A stretch of 64,000 nucleotides of DNA from Actinomycetota bacterium (lineage in GTDB: Bacteria; Actinomycetota; Acidimicrobiia; Acidimicrobiales; MedAcidi-G1): contig JABHCN010000013.1 of NCBI GenBank assembly GCA_018673475.1, positions 1-64,000 of the forward strand, in the 5' to 3' direction. Positions within the stretch are counted from its first letter, which is position 1, and every line of letters begins with the position of its first letter. Shown here one piece after another: positions 63,575 through 64,000 of this stretch. The translations under genes were made by a program, and so were the position numbers. The notes under the pieces are model-generated. The model did no database searches and was not told where the DNA came from. It saw only the letters and a program-made list of their open reading frames with translations.

Positions 63575-64000
63575 GACCCGACACGCTCCACAAAGGCGGT
63601 GATGCGCTCGACGAACTCATCACGGTGGTGGGCCTCGAACTCCTCCCATGTCGACAGGGTCGCCGGATCAACCACCCTGTCCACGAAAAGCACCCCGTCG
63701 AGATGGTCGCACTCGTGCTGCCATGTCGCCGCGGTGAGGCCCCTCACAACCTCATCATGGTGGTTTCCGCTGCGGTCCTCGTAGCGGACCCGAACGTTGA
63801 CGTAACGCTCCACCTCGCCACGCAGTGGGACCGACAGGCAACCCTCGTTGTTCACGAACACCTCGTTGTCAATAGGCTCGACCACGGGGTTGACGGCCAC
63901 GGTCAGCGGGATCTGGGGTTTGTAGGGGTACCGGGGATTATCGGTCACCTCAAGCACAGCGACCCTAACTGGTTCACCGATCTGGTTGGCGGCGATGCCG
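63571..64000 (-). CDS. def: Peptide deformylase, N terminus outside window
   Basis: Removes the formyl group from new proteins. The frame is open to the window edge; upstream of the first internal GTG it reads GIAANQIGEPVRVA, which is motif 1 of the family. Motif 2 EGCLSVP supplies the metal cysteine and motif 3 HECDHLDG the two metal histidines and catalytic glutamate. The C-terminal tail continues to VERVGS. The overlap with hutF may be chance packing of unrelated genes. Confidence 0.93.
   Translation of the reverse strand, partial: GIAANQIGEPVRVAVLEVTDNPRYPYKPQIPLTVAVNPVVEPIDNEVFVNNEGCLSVPLRGEVERYVNVRVRYEDRSGNHHDEVVRGLTAATWQHECDHLDGVLFVDRVVDPATLSTWEEFEAHHRDEFVERITAFVERVGS

Overview
This is a high-GC bacterial chromosome segment. 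It is almost entirely one long block of core housekeeping genes transcribed on the minus strand. The gene order (secE-nusG, rplKA, rplJL, rpoBC, rpsLG-fusA-tuf, S10/spc/alpha ribosomal clusters, rplM-rpsI-glmM-glmS, nnr, alr, tsaE-tsaB-rimI-tsaD, groES-groEL, guaB3, guaA) matches the actinobacterial arrangement known from Mycobacterium. A GuaB3-type IMPDH relative, a zinc-type S14, a short LID-less adenylate kinase and candidate leaderless promoters also fit Actinomycetota. A deep-branching, non-mycobacterial actinobacterium (for example Acidimicrobiia) is my inference, not something the window proves.

Layout. 1-6454: end of an F420-type oxidoreductase gene (plus strand), then a DinB-like protein, guaA, guaB3, an aromatic amino acid decarboxylase-like gene and a Nudix CoA hydrolase. 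6490-8564: groES-groEL with CIRCE operator, promoter and terminator. 8613-11934: t6A-tRNA modification genes (tsaD, tsaB, tsaE) with rimI and a family 4 uracil-DNA glycosylase, tightly overlapping. 11982-21782: cell-wall and cofactor genes (S58 peptidase, queuosine-mannosyltransferase-like protein, alr, nnr, acpS, a giant glmS, glmM). 21826-38424: rpsI/rplM, truA and the contiguous alpha, spc and S10 ribosomal clusters with secY, adk and infA. 38748-39938: a plus-strand AI-2E/PerM-type transporter gene that separates rpsJ from rplC. 40032-56746: rpsJ, tuf, fusA, rpsG, rpsL, rpoC, rpoB, rplL, rplJ, rplA, rplK, nusG, secE. 56879-58360: tRNA-Trp, rpmG, tRNA-Met, tRNA-Thr, a GNAT gene and initiator tRNA. 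58393-64000: accessory end with a creatinase-like M24 protein, a VapBC toxin-antitoxin pair, a PhnD-like binding protein, hutI, hutF and the end of a peptide deformylase gene.

The core genes act together. RNA polymerase, NusG, SecYE and nearly a full set of ribosomal proteins share clusters with start/stop overlaps that imply translational coupling. GlmS, GlmM, Alr and AcpS feed cell-wall and lipid precursors, and GuaA/GuaB3 lie at the purine branch. Regulatory sites readable from the DNA include CIRCE, an rplL-rpoB attenuator hairpin, a bidirectional terminator, and promoter-like hexamer pairs before groES, rplC, rpoB, rplM, infA and rpsL.

The most unusual items are a 1143-residue GlmS with two large insertions and a 197-residue tail, an RNA polymerase beta-prime subunit lacking three of the four cysteines of the second zinc site, identical promoter hexamers at groES and rplC, the split S10 cluster, acidic tails on several ribosomal proteins and NusG, a bacterial relative of the tRNA-queuosine mannosyltransferase, and a vapBC operator that includes the start codon of an apparently leaderless message. 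I saw no rRNA, CRISPR array, insertion sequence, prophage or clearly novel multi-gene defence system.
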